Assembly: GCF_003987315.1 (NCBI RefSeq)
Contig: NZ_PIPI01000008.1
Coordinates: 62,001 to 126,000 of the forward strand
Reading direction: 5' to 3'
Source of the DNA: Aliidiomarina haloalkalitolerans
Lineage (GTDB): Bacteria > Pseudomonadota > Gammaproteobacteria > Enterobacterales > Alteromonadaceae
DNA: 64,000 bases
The stretch's first letter is position 1. Every line of letters begins with the position of its first letter. The translations under genes were made by a program, and so were the position numbers. The notes below the pieces were generated by a model. It worked only from the letters and a program-made list of their open reading frames with translations. It did no database searches and was not told the DNA's origin. Below, in pieces: positions 16,835 through 25,832 of the stretch.

Positions 16835-18372
16835 TAATCGTTCATCCACTTCAGAATCGCTTGGGTGGAAGCATCGAAAGTTGCCGCATGCTCTCCGCTC
16901 TTTTCACTCGAAGCAATCGCAGCATAGGTGCTTTCCGCTACTTTTTTGCCGAGTTCCACACCCGGTTGGTCAAACGAATTTAAACCCCATGCTACGCCTT
17001 GGGTAAATACTTTATGCTCATAAGCCGCGATAATCGCGCCGAAGCTTTCAGGGGTCAGTTCTTTTAATGCAAACAAGCTACTCGGGTGGCCACCTGGGTA
17101 ATGCTCGGCGGGGTTATCACTTTTTTGGCCCATCGCCATTAAGCGCCGATGGGCTAAACAGTTTGCCACGGATAAGTCTTGCTGCGAACTTAAGCTGCGA
17201 CGTACTTTGTCGCTAAACTGTTTGGTATGCCGATGCAGTACACAAACAAAGTCAGCGGTAAAGGCGTCATAACCTTGGTGTAAATGCTGAAAGAACGCAT
17301 GTTGACCGTTGGGCCCAAAGCCACCCCAAATAATTGGGCCCGTGGGGTAGTTAATTGCTTTACCGTCGGCGGTGTATTGCTTGCCGTTACTTTCCATATC
17401 GAGCTGTTGTAAGTAGCTGGGTAAGTGCCGGAATCGGCCGTCGTAAGGTAAAATCGCGACGTTATTAATGCCCCGCTGTTCACGGTTATACAGGCCAATT
17501 AAGGCCATTAGCATGGGGATGTTTTCAGTTAATGGTGCGCTAGCAAAATGCTCGTCCATGAGCTTTGCGCCCTCGAGCATGCGCTCAAAAACTTGTACAC
17601 CACAGCTAGTGGCAATAGCGAGGCCAATGGCAGACCACATGGAGAAGCGCCCACCGATGGACTCGGGGAAAGTCAATTGATGCGCGGGTGGTATGCCGTA
17701 GTCGGTCATTTTCTTGGTGTTGGCCGACACGCCTATAACGTGGTGCTCAAGCCAGTCATGCAAAGTTTTACCTTTTTCAGTTATGCCTTGTGCCGATAAG
17801 CCTTCCTCCGCCCACACTTTGACGGTATTGACGTTAGCGAAGGTGTCTATGGTGCCAAATGACTTTGAGGTAATAATAAATAAGGTCGTTTCGGGGTCGA
17901 CAATGGGTAACACGGCATACAGCTGGCCGCCGTCCATGGACGAGACAAAATGGGTGTCGACATGGTGGTGGTGAATATCCGTGGCAAATTCTTTTAAGGC
18001 AAAGCTGGCCATAAGCGGCCCGAGGTCGGAGCCGCCTACGCCAATGTTGACGATGTCGGTAATCGGTTTGCCGGTGGCACCGAGCCATTGACCGCTGCGC
18101 AGTTTACGAGTGATTTTCGCAAATTTCGACTGGTCACCCTGCGACACAACCGAATGTCGACTACGCGAGAGCACATGACTGACGTCTCGTTTTTCAGACA
18201 CGTTTTGATACGTGCCATTTAAAAGCTGTTGGCGAGCAACGTCAAAACCCTCTGGCAAACGCTTTGCAGCAAATTCCGTCAGTTGCTCTGGCGTTAAAAA
18301 CTGATAACTCCAGTCGTAAATTAAGCCATTGCACGTAGCTTGTAATGCAGTTTTAGGCAGTTCCTTATGCAT
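16834..18372 (-). CDS. pgi: Glucose-6-phosphate isomerase
   Basis: Interconverts glucose-6-phosphate and fructose-6-phosphate, feeding nucleotide-sugar synthesis as well as glycolysis. The 512-residue protein is shorter than E. coli Pgi (549) but carries the core motifs NIGVGGSDLGPLMA, GGRFSMWSAIGLA (signature 1) and QLDMESNGKQ. Housekeeping pgi next to rfaH and ugd is common in polysaccharide loci. The gene starts just downstream of the galE terminator, so it likely opens a separate pgi-rfaH-ugd transcription unit. Confidence 0.95.
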   Translation of the reverse strand: MHKELPKTALQATCNGLIYDWSYQFLTPEQLTEFAAKRLPEGFDVARQQLLNGTYQNVSEKRDVSHVLSRSRHSVVSQGDQSKFAKITRKLRSGQWLGATGKPITDIVNIGVGGSDLGPLMASFALKEFATDIHHHHVDTHFVSSMDGGQLYAVLPIVDPETTLFIITSKSFGTIDTFANVNTVKVWAEEGLSAQGITEKGKTLHDWLEHHVIGVSANTKKMTDYGIPPAHQLTFPESIGGRFSMWSAIGLAIATSCGVQVFERMLEGAKLMDEHFASAPLTENIPMLMALIGLYNREQRGINNVAILPYDGRFRHLPSYLQQLDMESNGKQYTADGKAINYPTGPIIWGGFGPNGQHAFFQHLHQGYDAFTADFVCVLHRHTKQFSDKVRRSLSSQQDLSVANCLAHRRLMAMGQKSDNPAEHYPGGHPSSLFALKELTPESFGAIIAAYEHKVFTQGVAWGLNSFDQPGVELGKKVAESTYAAIASSEKSGEHAATFDASTQAILKWMND

Positions 18373-18420
18373 GGAGTCAACACCTTGTTCTTTTCAATTA
18401 AAAATTGCAGCGGCATAAAT

Positions 18421-18444
18421 GAAAAAGGCCGTACATGACGGCCT
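18421..18444 (-). terminator. Rho-independent terminator after galE
   Basis: On the minus strand, AGGCCGT, a 5-nt loop and ACGGCCT are followed by TTTTTC, 41 bp after the galE stop. This marks the end of the main polysaccharide transcript before pgi. Confidence 0.88.
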
Positions 18445-18484
18445 ATATTACTTTAAAATCATGACAACTCGCAATGAAACTGAG

Positions 18485-19501
18485 CTAACTTGATTTGTAT
18501 CCGTTCGGGTTTTTCGATTGCCAATTCCAAGTGTCGCGCATCATGTCTTCTAACCCAAGCTCCGCAACCCAATTGAGTTCTGACTGTGCTAGCTCTGTGT
18601 CTGCGTAACAGACTGCTATGTCGCCTGGTCTGCGCTCTACTATGTCATACGGAATTGCTCTTCCGCTTACTTTTGCAAACGCATTTACCATTTCTAGAAC
18701 GGAATACCCCTTACCTGTACCCAAGTTGTGAGCAAAACAACCTTTAGCGTCAGTCAGGAACTCTAATGCTTTGAGATGTCCTTTTGCTAAATCGACAACA
18801 TGAATATAGTCGCGAACGCCCGTTCCGTCCGATGTTGGATAGTCGCAACCAAAAACTTTAAGCGAAGGTAGTTTACCAATTGCTACTTGTGAAATGTAGG
18901 GAAGCAGATTATTTGGAATTCCGTTCGGGTCTTCACCGATCAACCCTGAGTTATGAGCTCCGACCGGATTAAAATACCTTAATAGTGACACACGCCAAGA
19001 CTTATCGGCCGCACAAATATCATGAAGCATCCGTTCGATCATATATTTACTCGTGCCGTATGGGTTGGTTGTTCCTCCGGTTGGTGCCGACTCGTTAATT
19101 GGGACTTCAATCGGGTCACCATAGACTGTTGCGGACGAGCTAAAAACAAGGCGTTTAACATTCGCTGTCGTCATGGCTTTTACTAATGTGTGCGTACCAA
19201 CGACATTATTCTCATAATATTTGCTCGGTTCAACCACACTTTCGCCAACCGACTTCAGTCCTGCAAAATGTATTACACCTGAGATATCGTATTGCGCGAA
19301 CGTCTGGTCAAGCAAGTTTTTGTCTAAAATATCACCTTGGATAAACGCAATACGCTGCCCCGTGATCTTTTCTACCCGATTCAAACTTTCTTTTGAGCTA
19401 TTGCATAGGTTATCTAAAACTAAGACGTCAAAACCTGCATTGACAAGTTCGACAACTGTGTGCGAGCCAATGTAACCTGCTCCGCCTGTTACCAAAATCA
19501 T
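18485..19501 (-). CDS. galE: UDP-glucose 4-epimerase
   Basis: A short-chain dehydrogenase/reductase that interconverts UDP-Glc and UDP-Gal (or the GlcNAc forms). With the ATG at 19501 it is 338 residues, exactly the E. coli length. The NAD loop GGAGYIG is at 6-12 and the catalytic Y148-x3-K152 (YGTSK) follows S124. AGGA lies six bases before this ATG; the frame extends five codons further without a better ribosome site. It lies 53 bp downstream of the UDP-glucuronate epimerase and ends at a terminator. Confidence 0.94.
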   Translation of the reverse strand: MILVTGGAGYIGSHTVVELVNAGFDVLVLDNLCNSSKESLNRVEKITGQRIAFIQGDILDKNLLDQTFAQYDISGVIHFAGLKSVGESVVEPSKYYENNVVGTHTLVKAMTTANVKRLVFSSSATVYGDPIEVPINESAPTGGTTNPYGTSKYMIERMLHDICAADKSWRVSLLRYFNPVGAHNSGLIGEDPNGIPNNLLPYISQVAIGKLPSLKVFGCDYPTSDGTGVRDYIHVVDLAKGHLKALEFLTDAKGCFAHNLGTGKGYSVLEMVNAFAKVSGRAIPYDIVERRPGDIAVCYADTELAQSELNWVAELGLEDMMRDTWNWQSKNPNGYKSS

Positions 19502-19554
19502 GTTGATTCCTATCAAATTTCCAAGTTCAAGCCATATCTCAAGAGGAAACGACT

Positions 19555-20607
19555 TTAAATATTATAAAAATTCCGATACCACGCTACGGTCCGGCGCATA
19601 CCCTCTTGAACTGAGGTATTGGGTTTGTAGTCCATGTCGCGCTCGAGGTCGCTTACGTCAGCATATGTCGCAACAACGTCACCGGGTTGGATGGGCAAAA
19701 ACTCTTTATTGATTTCTACACCGGTAGCGGCTTCAACGGCTTGAATAAAGTCCATCAGTTTCACTGTGTTGTTGTTACCGATGTTGTAAATTTTATACGG
19801 CGCAGACGAGCTGTCGGGGCTAGGTGTTTTGCCGCTCCAGTTAGGGTTTGCATGGCATGGGTTTTCAATGACTCGTACAACGCCTTCGACAATGTCGTCG
19901 ATGTAGGTGAAGTCGCGCTGCATGTTGCCGTGGTTAAATACTTTTATGGTGTCGCCATTAAATGCGGCTTTGGTGAAAATAAACGGTGCCATGTCTGGAC
20001 GGCCCCAAGGGCCATACACAGTGAAGAAACGCAAGCCGGTACACTGAATGCCATACAAATGGGCATAGGTATGTGCCATCAGCTCGTTGGACTTTTTCGT
20101 CGCTGCATACAAGCTAACTGGGTGGTCAACGTTGTGAGACGTTGAAAACGGCATAGTTTCGTTGAGGCCATACACTGAAGAACTAGACGCAAAGCTGAGG
20201 TTTTTCACACCGTTGTGACGGCAAGCTTCAAGAATGTTCATAAAGCCGAAGACATTGGCGTCAATGTATGCATGTGGGTTTTCCAGTGAGTAACGCACAC
20301 CCGCTTGAGCTGCGAGGTTACAAACCGCATCGAACTTGTGCTCGGTGAACAAACCATTCAGCGTTTCCCGATCTTCAAGGCTGGCTTGAATAAACTGATA
20401 GTTGGCATGCTTAACCGACTGAACCAGCTGCCCTGGTTGCACCTGCTCGCGCGCAAAGCCCGCTTCTGCCAAGCGACCATACTTAAGGTTGACATCGTAG
20501 TAATCGTTAATGTTATCGAGGCCAACAACGCTGTGCCCCATAGCGAGCAAGCGTAAGGCTGTAAAATGGCCGATAAAGCCAGCTGTACCAGTAACTAGAA
20601 TTTTCAT
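19555..20607 (-). CDS. UDP-glucuronate 4-epimerase-like NAD-dependent epimerase
   Basis: A 350-residue SDR enzyme. [13 protein letters not shown], the [12 protein letters not shown] segment (31-42) and YAATKKSNE (Y167, K171) are typical of UDP-GlcA 4-epimerases such as Cap1J and LspL, which make UDP-galacturonate. The DNxNDYYDxxLK block separates this group from GalE. Together with ugd it would supply a uronic acid. A candidate attenuator or small-RNA terminator sits in its leader. Substrate assignment is by subfamily motif only. Confidence 0.85.
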   Translation of the reverse strand: MKILVTGTAGFIGHFTALRLLAMGHSVVGLDNINDYYDVNLKYGRLAEAGFAREQVQPGQLVQSVKHANYQFIQASLEDRETLNGLFTEHKFDAVCNLAAQAGVRYSLENPHAYIDANVFGFMNILEACRHNGVKNLSFASSSSVYGLNETMPFSTSHNVDHPVSLYAATKKSNELMAHTYAHLYGIQCTGLRFFTVYGPWGRPDMAPFIFTKAAFNGDTIKVFNHGNMQRDFTYIDDIVEGVVRVIENPCHANPNWSGKTPSPDSSSAPYKIYNIGNNNTVKLMDFIQAVEAATGVEINKEFLPIQPGDVVATYADVSDLERDMDYKPNTSVQEGMRRTVAWYRNFYNI

Positions 20608-20638
20608 AAGGAGAGTATAAACGACATTGAGCAGAACT

Positions 20639-20693
20639 AAAAAAACCGGCTACTTCGATTTGCATGGATGAGACAAACAAAAGTAACCGGTTT
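20639..20693 (-). terminator. Terminator-like hairpin in the epimerase leader
   Basis: Minus-strand arms AAACCGGTTACTT and AAGTAGCCGGTTT (one mismatch) enclose a 25-nt loop and are followed by seven T. It ends 31 bp before the epimerase start codon. It may act as an attenuator overcome by RfaH, or end a small RNA. Confidence 0.65.
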
Positions 20694-20739
20694 GACGGTT
20701 GCGCTACGTGTTGCTGTAGCGACTTTTTCTAAGGAGACT

Positions 20740-20745
20740 TTTATA
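20740..20745 (-). promoter_or_regulatory. Candidate extended -10 element
   Basis: On the minus strand TGT-TATAAA forms an extended -10 box; no good -35 is seen. A transcript from here would start near 20733 and run about 95 nt to the hairpin at 20639-20693. Confidence 0.35.
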
Positions 20746-20820
20746 ACAATCTAAAATTAAACACTTGAATGCAAAATGTGTACTCGGCATCTGAATTCAA
20801 GGTCTTTACTTACCAAACTT

Positions 20821-20856
20821 ACTCGACATCGGACTCGACATCGAACTCGACATCGG
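20821..20856. repeat. 12-bp tandem repeat, three copies
   Basis: Three contiguous copies of ACTCGACATCGR with one varying base, followed by a partial fourth (ACTC). It lies in the leader between the CapD-like gene and the uronate epimerase. Confidence 0.85.
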
Positions 20857-21106
20857 ACTCCCCACCTCTACCATCCTTAGCAGAGTGATTTCTTTAGGAA
20901 CTTAGTCCCTTAAGAAACGTGGGGGCCGTACTACGTCTTAGTCGGTCAGGGCAGGAGGCTTAATCCAACCGACAAGTGAAGTTATACGCTTGTTGATTCA
21001 GGAATGAAATAGCTAAGCTGCTAGTTAAGCCATGGCTTACAAGAATAGACGGTTTTTAGTGCTTTAAGCATCGCCTAGCCACTGAAACACACGAGTAACC
21101 ACCGCT

Positions 21107-23047
21107 TCAGCGGCTATGTTCCTTGTTACTTGACGGGCTATTTGCAGTGCTAGTGCTTTGCCACACCAAGTCTGAAATCCCATCGTTGGGTGTGAACGCC
21201 AGCGGTGCTTTCTGCAGCAGTTGATGCACTTTGTCAATTTGGAACACATGGCAGTGTTGATCAAGTTCCGTCAGCAATGCTTCAACTTCTTCCCACGGTA
21301 AGTCTATTTCGTTGGCAGTCATAATGCGCGGGTGGTCGGTCGCGCGCACGTCATCACCAATTAATAGCTCTTCATAGAGTTTTTCACCTGGCCGTAAGCC
21401 AGAGTAATGAATTTCGATGTCGCCACGCGGGTGCTGGTCGTCTTTCACTGATTTACCCATAAGGTGAATCAGTTTGCGTGCCAGTTGTTCAATTTTTACG
21501 GGTTCACCCATATCGAGCACGAACACTTCCCCACCGGTGCCACTGCCGTCACAGCTCATCGCGCCAGCCTGTATCACTAACTGTGCTGCTTCGGGAATGG
21601 TCATAAAGTAACGGGTGATTTCTTTGTCGGTAACTGTAACCGGGCCACCCGCTTTTATCTGCTCGCGAAAACGTGGTACCACGGACCCTGAGGAGCCTAG
21701 GACATTACCGAAACGCACCATGCAGAAGCAGGTCCAGTCTTGACGTTTAGCCAGTGCTTGTAGCACTAACTCGGCCATGCGTTTCGTTGCGCCCATAACA
21801 TTGGTTGGGCGTACGGCTTTGTCGGTGGAAACCAGTACAAAGTTCTCGACCCCAGCATTAATGGCTGCCTCACCGGTAAACCAAGTACCGAAGACGTTGT
21901 TGCGCACGGCTTCAACTATGTTGTACTCAACCATGGGCACATGTTTATAAGCTGCGGCGTGGTAAACGGTTTGCACTTTAAAGGCGCGCATCACTGCTTC
22001 AATGCGGTTCTGGCGTTGTATTGTCCCCATAATGGGTACAATACGAACATCCTGCAGGCTTTCTGCTTCAACAAGCTCACGCAGTTCTTGTTCAATTGCG
22101 TACAGTGAGTATTCACTTAGTTCAAACAATACCAAGCACTTTGGTTTGTAGCGCACAATTTGGCGGCATAGCTCGGAGCCGATTGAACCGCCTGCGCCAG
22201 TAACTAATACGACTTTGCTGCGGATGTTTCTGTCCATCAGATGTTCGCGTGGTGGTACTGGATCTCGCCCAAGTAGGTCTTCAACGCGCACGTCTTCAAG
22301 GAGGTCGATTTGTCGGCCGGAAACAAGGTCTGCCATGCCCGGAATGGTCATTACTTGCACGGTGAGCGGCTCTAAGCGCTCTAGTACTCGCTTTCGCTCA
22401 CGCAAAGTGGCCGAAGGCATGGCTAATAGAACTCGTGTAACGCCTTTACGCTGGATGAGTGTTTCAATAGCGTCTGGTGAGTGCACACTTATGCTGAGTA
22501 TTGATGAGTTATGCAGGGTGCTGTCGTCGTCAATAAACGCTGTGGTGTAAAACTCATTGCCGTTCATGAGAGCTTGGGCAAGCTGGCGACCTGAAGCGCC
22601 AGCACCATAGATAATCACTGGTTGGCGTTTACCGCGATTACGCTGTTGCACCGAGCCGCGCAGTAACAAGCGCGAACCACCAATTAAAAGCAGTGACACT
22701 AATGCATAGGTGATAATCGCACTAATAGGAATGGGCGAAGCGGAGTAGTCTCGTAGTAAATACAGCAGCGCAGCAGAAAAGCTAACCCCAATCGACACAG
22801 TGACTAATGCCCGAAAGCCGATATAGCGGACAATAGCGCGATACAAACCGAGTAGTTTAAACACCCCAATGGACGCGGCGACGGTAATACCAGTTACGAG
22901 CCAAACACTATAGTGATTTGGCAAGTACAAGGTTTCGTAGCGGACGCTTAAGGCAAACCATAGGGAAAACAGCAAAAAGAGTACATCGACCATTAAGGCG
23001 ATACTGTTTTTTGCTCCACGCGGTAATTTAAACAATAAGTCCATCAT
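21107..23047 (-). CDS. WbpM/CapD-type UDP-GlcNAc 4,6-dehydratase, membrane-anchored
   Basis: A 646-residue protein with about four N-terminal transmembrane helices (15-125). A first Rossmann-like domain carries IIYGAGASGRQLAQAL (145-160). The catalytic SDR domain carries VLVTGAGGSIGSELC (280-294). The S-x10-M-x3-K triad (STDKAVRPTNVMGATKRMAE, M418, K422) has Met in place of Tyr, as in WbpM/FlaA1 dehydratases. These convert UDP-GlcNAc to the 4-keto-6-deoxy sugar, the first step to QuiNAc or FucNAc. The WbpV-like reductase at 25832 would finish that pathway. Some relatives make UDP-bacillosamine precursors, but no aminotransferase is present here. Confidence 0.9.
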   Translation of the reverse strand: MMDLLFKLPRGAKNSIALMVDVLFLLFSLWFALSVRYETLYLPNHYSVWLVTGITVAASIGVFKLLGLYRAIVRYIGFRALVTVSIGVSFSAALLYLLRDYSASPIPISAIITYALVSLLLIGGSRLLLRGSVQQRNRGKRQPVIIYGAGASGRQLAQALMNGNEFYTTAFIDDDSTLHNSSILSISVHSPDAIETLIQRKGVTRVLLAMPSATLRERKRVLERLEPLTVQVMTIPGMADLVSGRQIDLLEDVRVEDLLGRDPVPPREHLMDRNIRSKVVLVTGAGGSIGSELCRQIVRYKPKCLVLFELSEYSLYAIEQELRELVEAESLQDVRIVPIMGTIQRQNRIEAVMRAFKVQTVYHAAAYKHVPMVEYNIVEAVRNNVFGTWFTGEAAINAGVENFVLVSTDKAVRPTNVMGATKRMAELVLQALAKRQDWTCFCMVRFGNVLGSSGSVVPRFREQIKAGGPVTVTDKEITRYFMTIPEAAQLVIQAGAMSCDGSGTGGEVFVLDMGEPVKIEQLARKLIHLMGKSVKDDQHPRGDIEIHYSGLRPGEKLYEELLIGDDVRATDHPRIMTANEIDLPWEEVEALLTELDQHCHVFQIDKVHQLLQKAPLAFTPNDGISDLVWQSTSTANSPSSNKEHSR

Positions 23048-23099
23048 TGAGGGTTAGCTTCCGTAAACTATGGTTGTGTTGTTGCAAGGACAACAATAC

Positions 23100-23651
23100 C
23101 TATTTCCAAACTTCCCATGCAGGCACGTCGACTCCGTAGCCTGCACTGCGACCTGCCTGTAACCACGCACCTTCGCGGAGTGTCGCGGACCCAGCAATCG
23201 CAACACCGACACCTAGGTGCGCATAGTCTTCCATAATCGAGTCATGATCAGCAGTAGCATTTGCATTTAATATACAGCCCCGTCCAACTTTAGCATAAGG
23301 CCCAACAACTACACCTGCCATTATGCTCGTGCCAGCTCCAACGGTTGCATCTGCGCTGACATATGCTCGGGGATGAATAATAGTGGCTAACGACAAGCCT
23401 GTATCGAGAATCGATTCCGTAAGCTTTTTCCGAACCTGTCCGTTCCCAATCGCACAAATAGCTGCGTCATAACCTGCTGCAATGCGCTTTAGATCTTGAG
23501 ATCTCCCTACAACTTCAAAGTGACCACTCAAACTAACTTGAGGGAAATTATCGTCGAGCATTGCAATTTCTTCCCAGTCGCCAGTTAATTTCGCCGCTTC
23601 ACCAACGGTTCTGCCAAAACCTCCAGAACCTAAGATAAAAAGTCGCTTCAT
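23100..23651 (-). CDS. PglD-like sugar O/N-acyltransferase (left-handed beta-helix)
   Basis: A 183-residue protein. Residues 1-80 form a small Rossmann-like sugar-nucleotide domain (MKRLFILGSGGFGRTVGE). From about 95 on, hexapeptide repeats (VSADATVGAGTSIMAGVVVG, NATADHDS) build a left-handed beta-helix with the likely catalytic His in ADHDS. It resembles PglD/NeuD acyltransferases but is about 20-30 residues shorter, ending GYGVDVPAWEVWK where relatives have a final V-x-DVP-x5-G-x-PAK turn. Its ATGA overlap with the formyltransferase gene suggests coupled action on the same sugar. The acceptor is unknown. Confidence 0.78.
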   Translation of the reverse strand: MKRLFILGSGGFGRTVGEAAKLTGDWEEIAMLDDNFPQVSLSGHFEVVGRSQDLKRIAAGYDAAICAIGNGQVRKKLTESILDTGLSLATIIHPRAYVSADATVGAGTSIMAGVVVGPYAKVGRGCILNANATADHDSIMEDYAHLGVGVAIAGSATLREGAWLQAGRSAGYGVDVPAWEVWK

Positions 23652-24493
23652 ATTGATGGAATTTCCATTTCGTCAAACTCTACAAACTCAAGCCAACCGT
23701 CTTCGAACTGAAAGCCTGCGTTAGTTGTTGATTCTGACTTAACTTCTGCTTGCCAAATCACAAAACGACGACCATTAATGTCAATGAACGCACCTGGGTA
23801 GGGTCTTGTGACAGCTCTAACTAGTCGCTCAGCATCCTGAACGTTACCCTTTGGATCGATTCGACCATCTTCTGGTTTTCTTCCCGGCCACTCCGTCGCT
23901 TTCGAGTCGTCCTGTTCTGTTAAGGTTATCGAATTTGACATGAGCGCCGGCACCACTTTTTTCATTAACCGAATGTGCGCTTCGTCAACCAATTCGTAAA
24001 GCTCAGATGCGGTGGTTTTAGCAGAGAGCGGTATTTCCACTTGGTCGACGATCGGCCCTGTGTCAACGCCAGTGTCTAGCTTAAACAGAGTCACTCCGGT
24101 CTTATCTAGACCTTTTAGAATAGCCCATGGAATTGCAGCTCGACCTCGTCCTTTAGGTAGAAGTGTTGGGTGCATACCGAGCACTCCCTGCTTTGGCGCA
24201 TTTAATACTTCACTTCCAGCAATTTGCGACCAACCGATAATAAATAACCAGTCAATCTCATGCTGCTTAATCGCTTCAATTACGTCTTGGTTGTTTACAT
24301 GGCGCGATTTAAGCAACGGAATATTGTGCTTTAAACAGAAATTATCGAGATAGACTCGACCTGACTTATTAATTGCTTGATCATCATGGAGCGTCATAGC
24401 AAAACTAAGTTTTCCACCTGCACTATACAGGGCTTCCATGCATGATAGTCCAAGCTGTACGCAAGTGACGAATCCAATTCTAGGCATACTCAT
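23648..24493 (-). CDS. Formyltransferase-family protein (sugar N-formyltransferase-like, atypical active site)
   Basis: A 281-residue protein of the methionyl-tRNA formyltransferase fold. The core block is GVLGMHPTLLPKGRGRAAIPW (around 103-123), followed by TGVTLFKLDTGVDTGPI with D144. Canonical enzymes use N-x-H...D. Here H108 and D144 are kept, but glycine occupies the Asn position. The C-terminal 80 residues resemble the OB-like substrate domain (RLVRAVTRPYPGAFIDINGRRFVIW). A start at 24493 has AAGGG upstream; the longer frame overlaps the sugar transferase. The adjacent PIG-L deacetylase and PglD-like genes suggest it N-acylates a free amino sugar, perhaps by formylation. Confidence 0.78.
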   Translation of the reverse strand: MSMPRIGFVTCVQLGLSCMEALYSAGGKLSFAMTLHDDQAINKSGRVYLDNFCLKHNIPLLKSRHVNNQDVIEAIKQHEIDWLFIIGWSQIAGSEVLNAPKQGVLGMHPTLLPKGRGRAAIPWAILKGLDKTGVTLFKLDTGVDTGPIVDQVEIPLSAKTTASELYELVDEAHIRLMKKVVPALMSNSITLTEQDDSKATEWPGRKPEDGRIDPKGNVQDAERLVRAVTRPYPGAFIDINGRRFVIWQAEVKSESTTNAGFQFEDGWLEFVEFDEMEIPSI

Positions 24494-24509
24494 CGTGGAA
24501 TCCCTTCTT

Positions 24510-25097
24510 CTAATACACGGGTGGTGGCTTGAGCAAGTAAACAAAGGTACGCAAGATAATTTTAATATCTGATAGTAGAGTTACGTTCTTCGCGTACTTT
24601 CCATCAAAAGCTGCCTTTTCTGGTACGCTCATTCCATCAAACGACGATACCTGCGCTAAACCTGTTAGCCCTGGACGACAATTCAGTGCACCATTTTTCT
24701 GGCGAAGCTCGGTCAATTCGGCTTGGGCTGGAATGGGTGGTCGAGGTCCAACAATACTCATATCACCTTTGAGTACGTTAAAAAGTTGCGGAAGCTCGTC
24801 TAGATTAGTTCTTCGAATGAATTTGCCAACCCAGGTCAGCTTAACTTGCCCGACTTTATCTGATGGTAAGTCGCCGGTATTAATTGGCATACTACGAAAC
24901 TTGTAGAAATCGAAGGTTTCGCCATAGCGCCCAACTCTTTTCTGCTTAAAGATAACGGGGCCTGGGTCAAATATCTTTATTAATACGGCGATAAGCACCA
25001 TAAATGGAAGAAGAAGAATTGTGGCAGAAATAACGATTAAAAAGTCAACAAGCCGTTTGCCAACTTGCTCATAGAAAGATGCTGTTTTCACATACAC
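24510..25097 (-). CDS. PglC-like initiating phosphoglycosyl transferase
   Basis: A 195-residue monotopic phosphoglycosyl transferase that moves a sugar-1-phosphate from UDP-sugar to undecaprenyl phosphate, starting the repeat unit. One N-terminal re-entrant hydrophobic helix (17-43) precedes the catalytic core: [15 protein letters not shown], the D100-E101 dyad in [26 protein letters not shown] and [10 protein letters not shown]. The size matches small PglC/WecP-type enzymes rather than WbaP. Given the CapD- and WbpV-like genes nearby, UDP-QuiNAc or UDP-FucNAc is the likely donor. Confidence 0.9.
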   Translation of the reverse strand: MYVKTASFYEQVGKRLVDFLIVISATILLLPFMVLIAVLIKIFDPGPVIFKQKRVGRYGETFDFYKFRSMPINTGDLPSDKVGQVKLTWVGKFIRRTNLDELPQLFNVLKGDMSIVGPRPPIPAQAELTELRQKNGALNCRPGLTGLAQVSSFDGMSVPEKAAFDGKYAKNVTLLSDIKIILRTFVYLLKPPPVY

Positions 25098-25142
25098 TCC
25101 ATTGCGAAAGCCGAACCATTATAAGAAATAGATTTGCTCGAA

Positions 25143-25832
25143 CTATAAACCTTGTTTAAATACGAGTTGAAATGCCTCAGAATAATTCTGACCAGCTTGA
25201 CCGCCCCTGTACGCAGCAAGTCCGCGCAAAACTTCGTCACTCCGCGGGTGAGGAAAAGGCCGCATGACTTTGCGGTAGTGGCCAAGGGCTTTGATTTTTT
25301 TGTTTAAGAATTCTTCGCCAATTTCAACAAAAGTCGAGGGAATAAAATTTTCGCCGGTTGTTGAGAAACTCCAATCCGATGATGACAATATCTCCATGAA
25401 ATACAGACTTTCAAGCGGCGGAATATCCGAACGGCGCTGATACAAACGCGCTGCTGCCTGACAAGCTTTAGAGATTTGCACATGGTCGTCGTTCAAATCG
25501 CCAGGATGGTGAGTAAAAATGCGAGTCGGCTTAAACTTTTCGATCTGTTGTTCTATGAACTGCACTATTTCAATGTGCGGAACTGTATTCATGCGAATGT
25601 TTGGAAATGAGCCAAGCACCGGTTCGTTGAACCCAACCTCCGCATTAGCATTACACATGTCGGTGTATAACTCGTCATCTGACGGACGGTGGCTGCGAAC
25701 GTCAACATTCCCACAAAGAATAACAGGTTGAATAATTTCACCTGCAGCAGCAAGTTTCGCTCCCGTAGCTCCGAATCCAAGTATTTCGTCGTCGGGGTGG
25801 GCTACGACCACTAAGTTAACCGGTCTTTCCAT
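25143..25832 (-). CDS. PIG-L family N-deacetylase
   Basis: A 229-residue zinc hydrolase with the AHPDDE motif at 11-16 and the third ligand in HHPGDLNDDH (H117). PIG-L enzymes remove N-acetyl groups from GlcNAc-type sugars. Its start overlaps the reductase stop as TAATG. With the formyltransferase-like and PglD-like genes close downstream, a deacetylation/re-acylation route on a 2-acetamido sugar is plausible. The true substrate (nucleotide sugar, lipid-linked sugar or polymer) is not evident; no signal peptide is present, so action is cytosolic. Confidence 0.87.
   Translation of the reverse strand: MERPVNLVVVAHPDDEILGFGATGAKLAAAGEIIQPVILCGNVDVRSHRPSDDELYTDMCNANAEVGFNEPVLGSFPNIRMNTVPHIEIVQFIEQQIEKFKPTRIFTHHPGDLNDDHVQISKACQAAARLYQRRSDIPPLESLYFMEILSSSDWSFSTTGENFIPSTFVEIGEEFLNKKIKALGHYRKVMRPFPHPRSDEVLRGLAAYRGGQAGQNYSEAFQLVFKQGL

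Larger units (their letters stand above)
20608..21106 (-). other. 499-bp non-coding region between the CapD-like gene and the uronate epimerase
   Basis: No credible reading frame. In transcript order it holds an inverted repeat close to the CapD stop (CCGCTTCAGCGG), a 12-bp tandem repeat, an extended -10 box, a short hairpin (GCTAC/GTAGC) and a terminator-like hairpin just before the epimerase. This could be a long regulated leader or contain a small RNA of about 100 nt. Confidence 0.6.
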
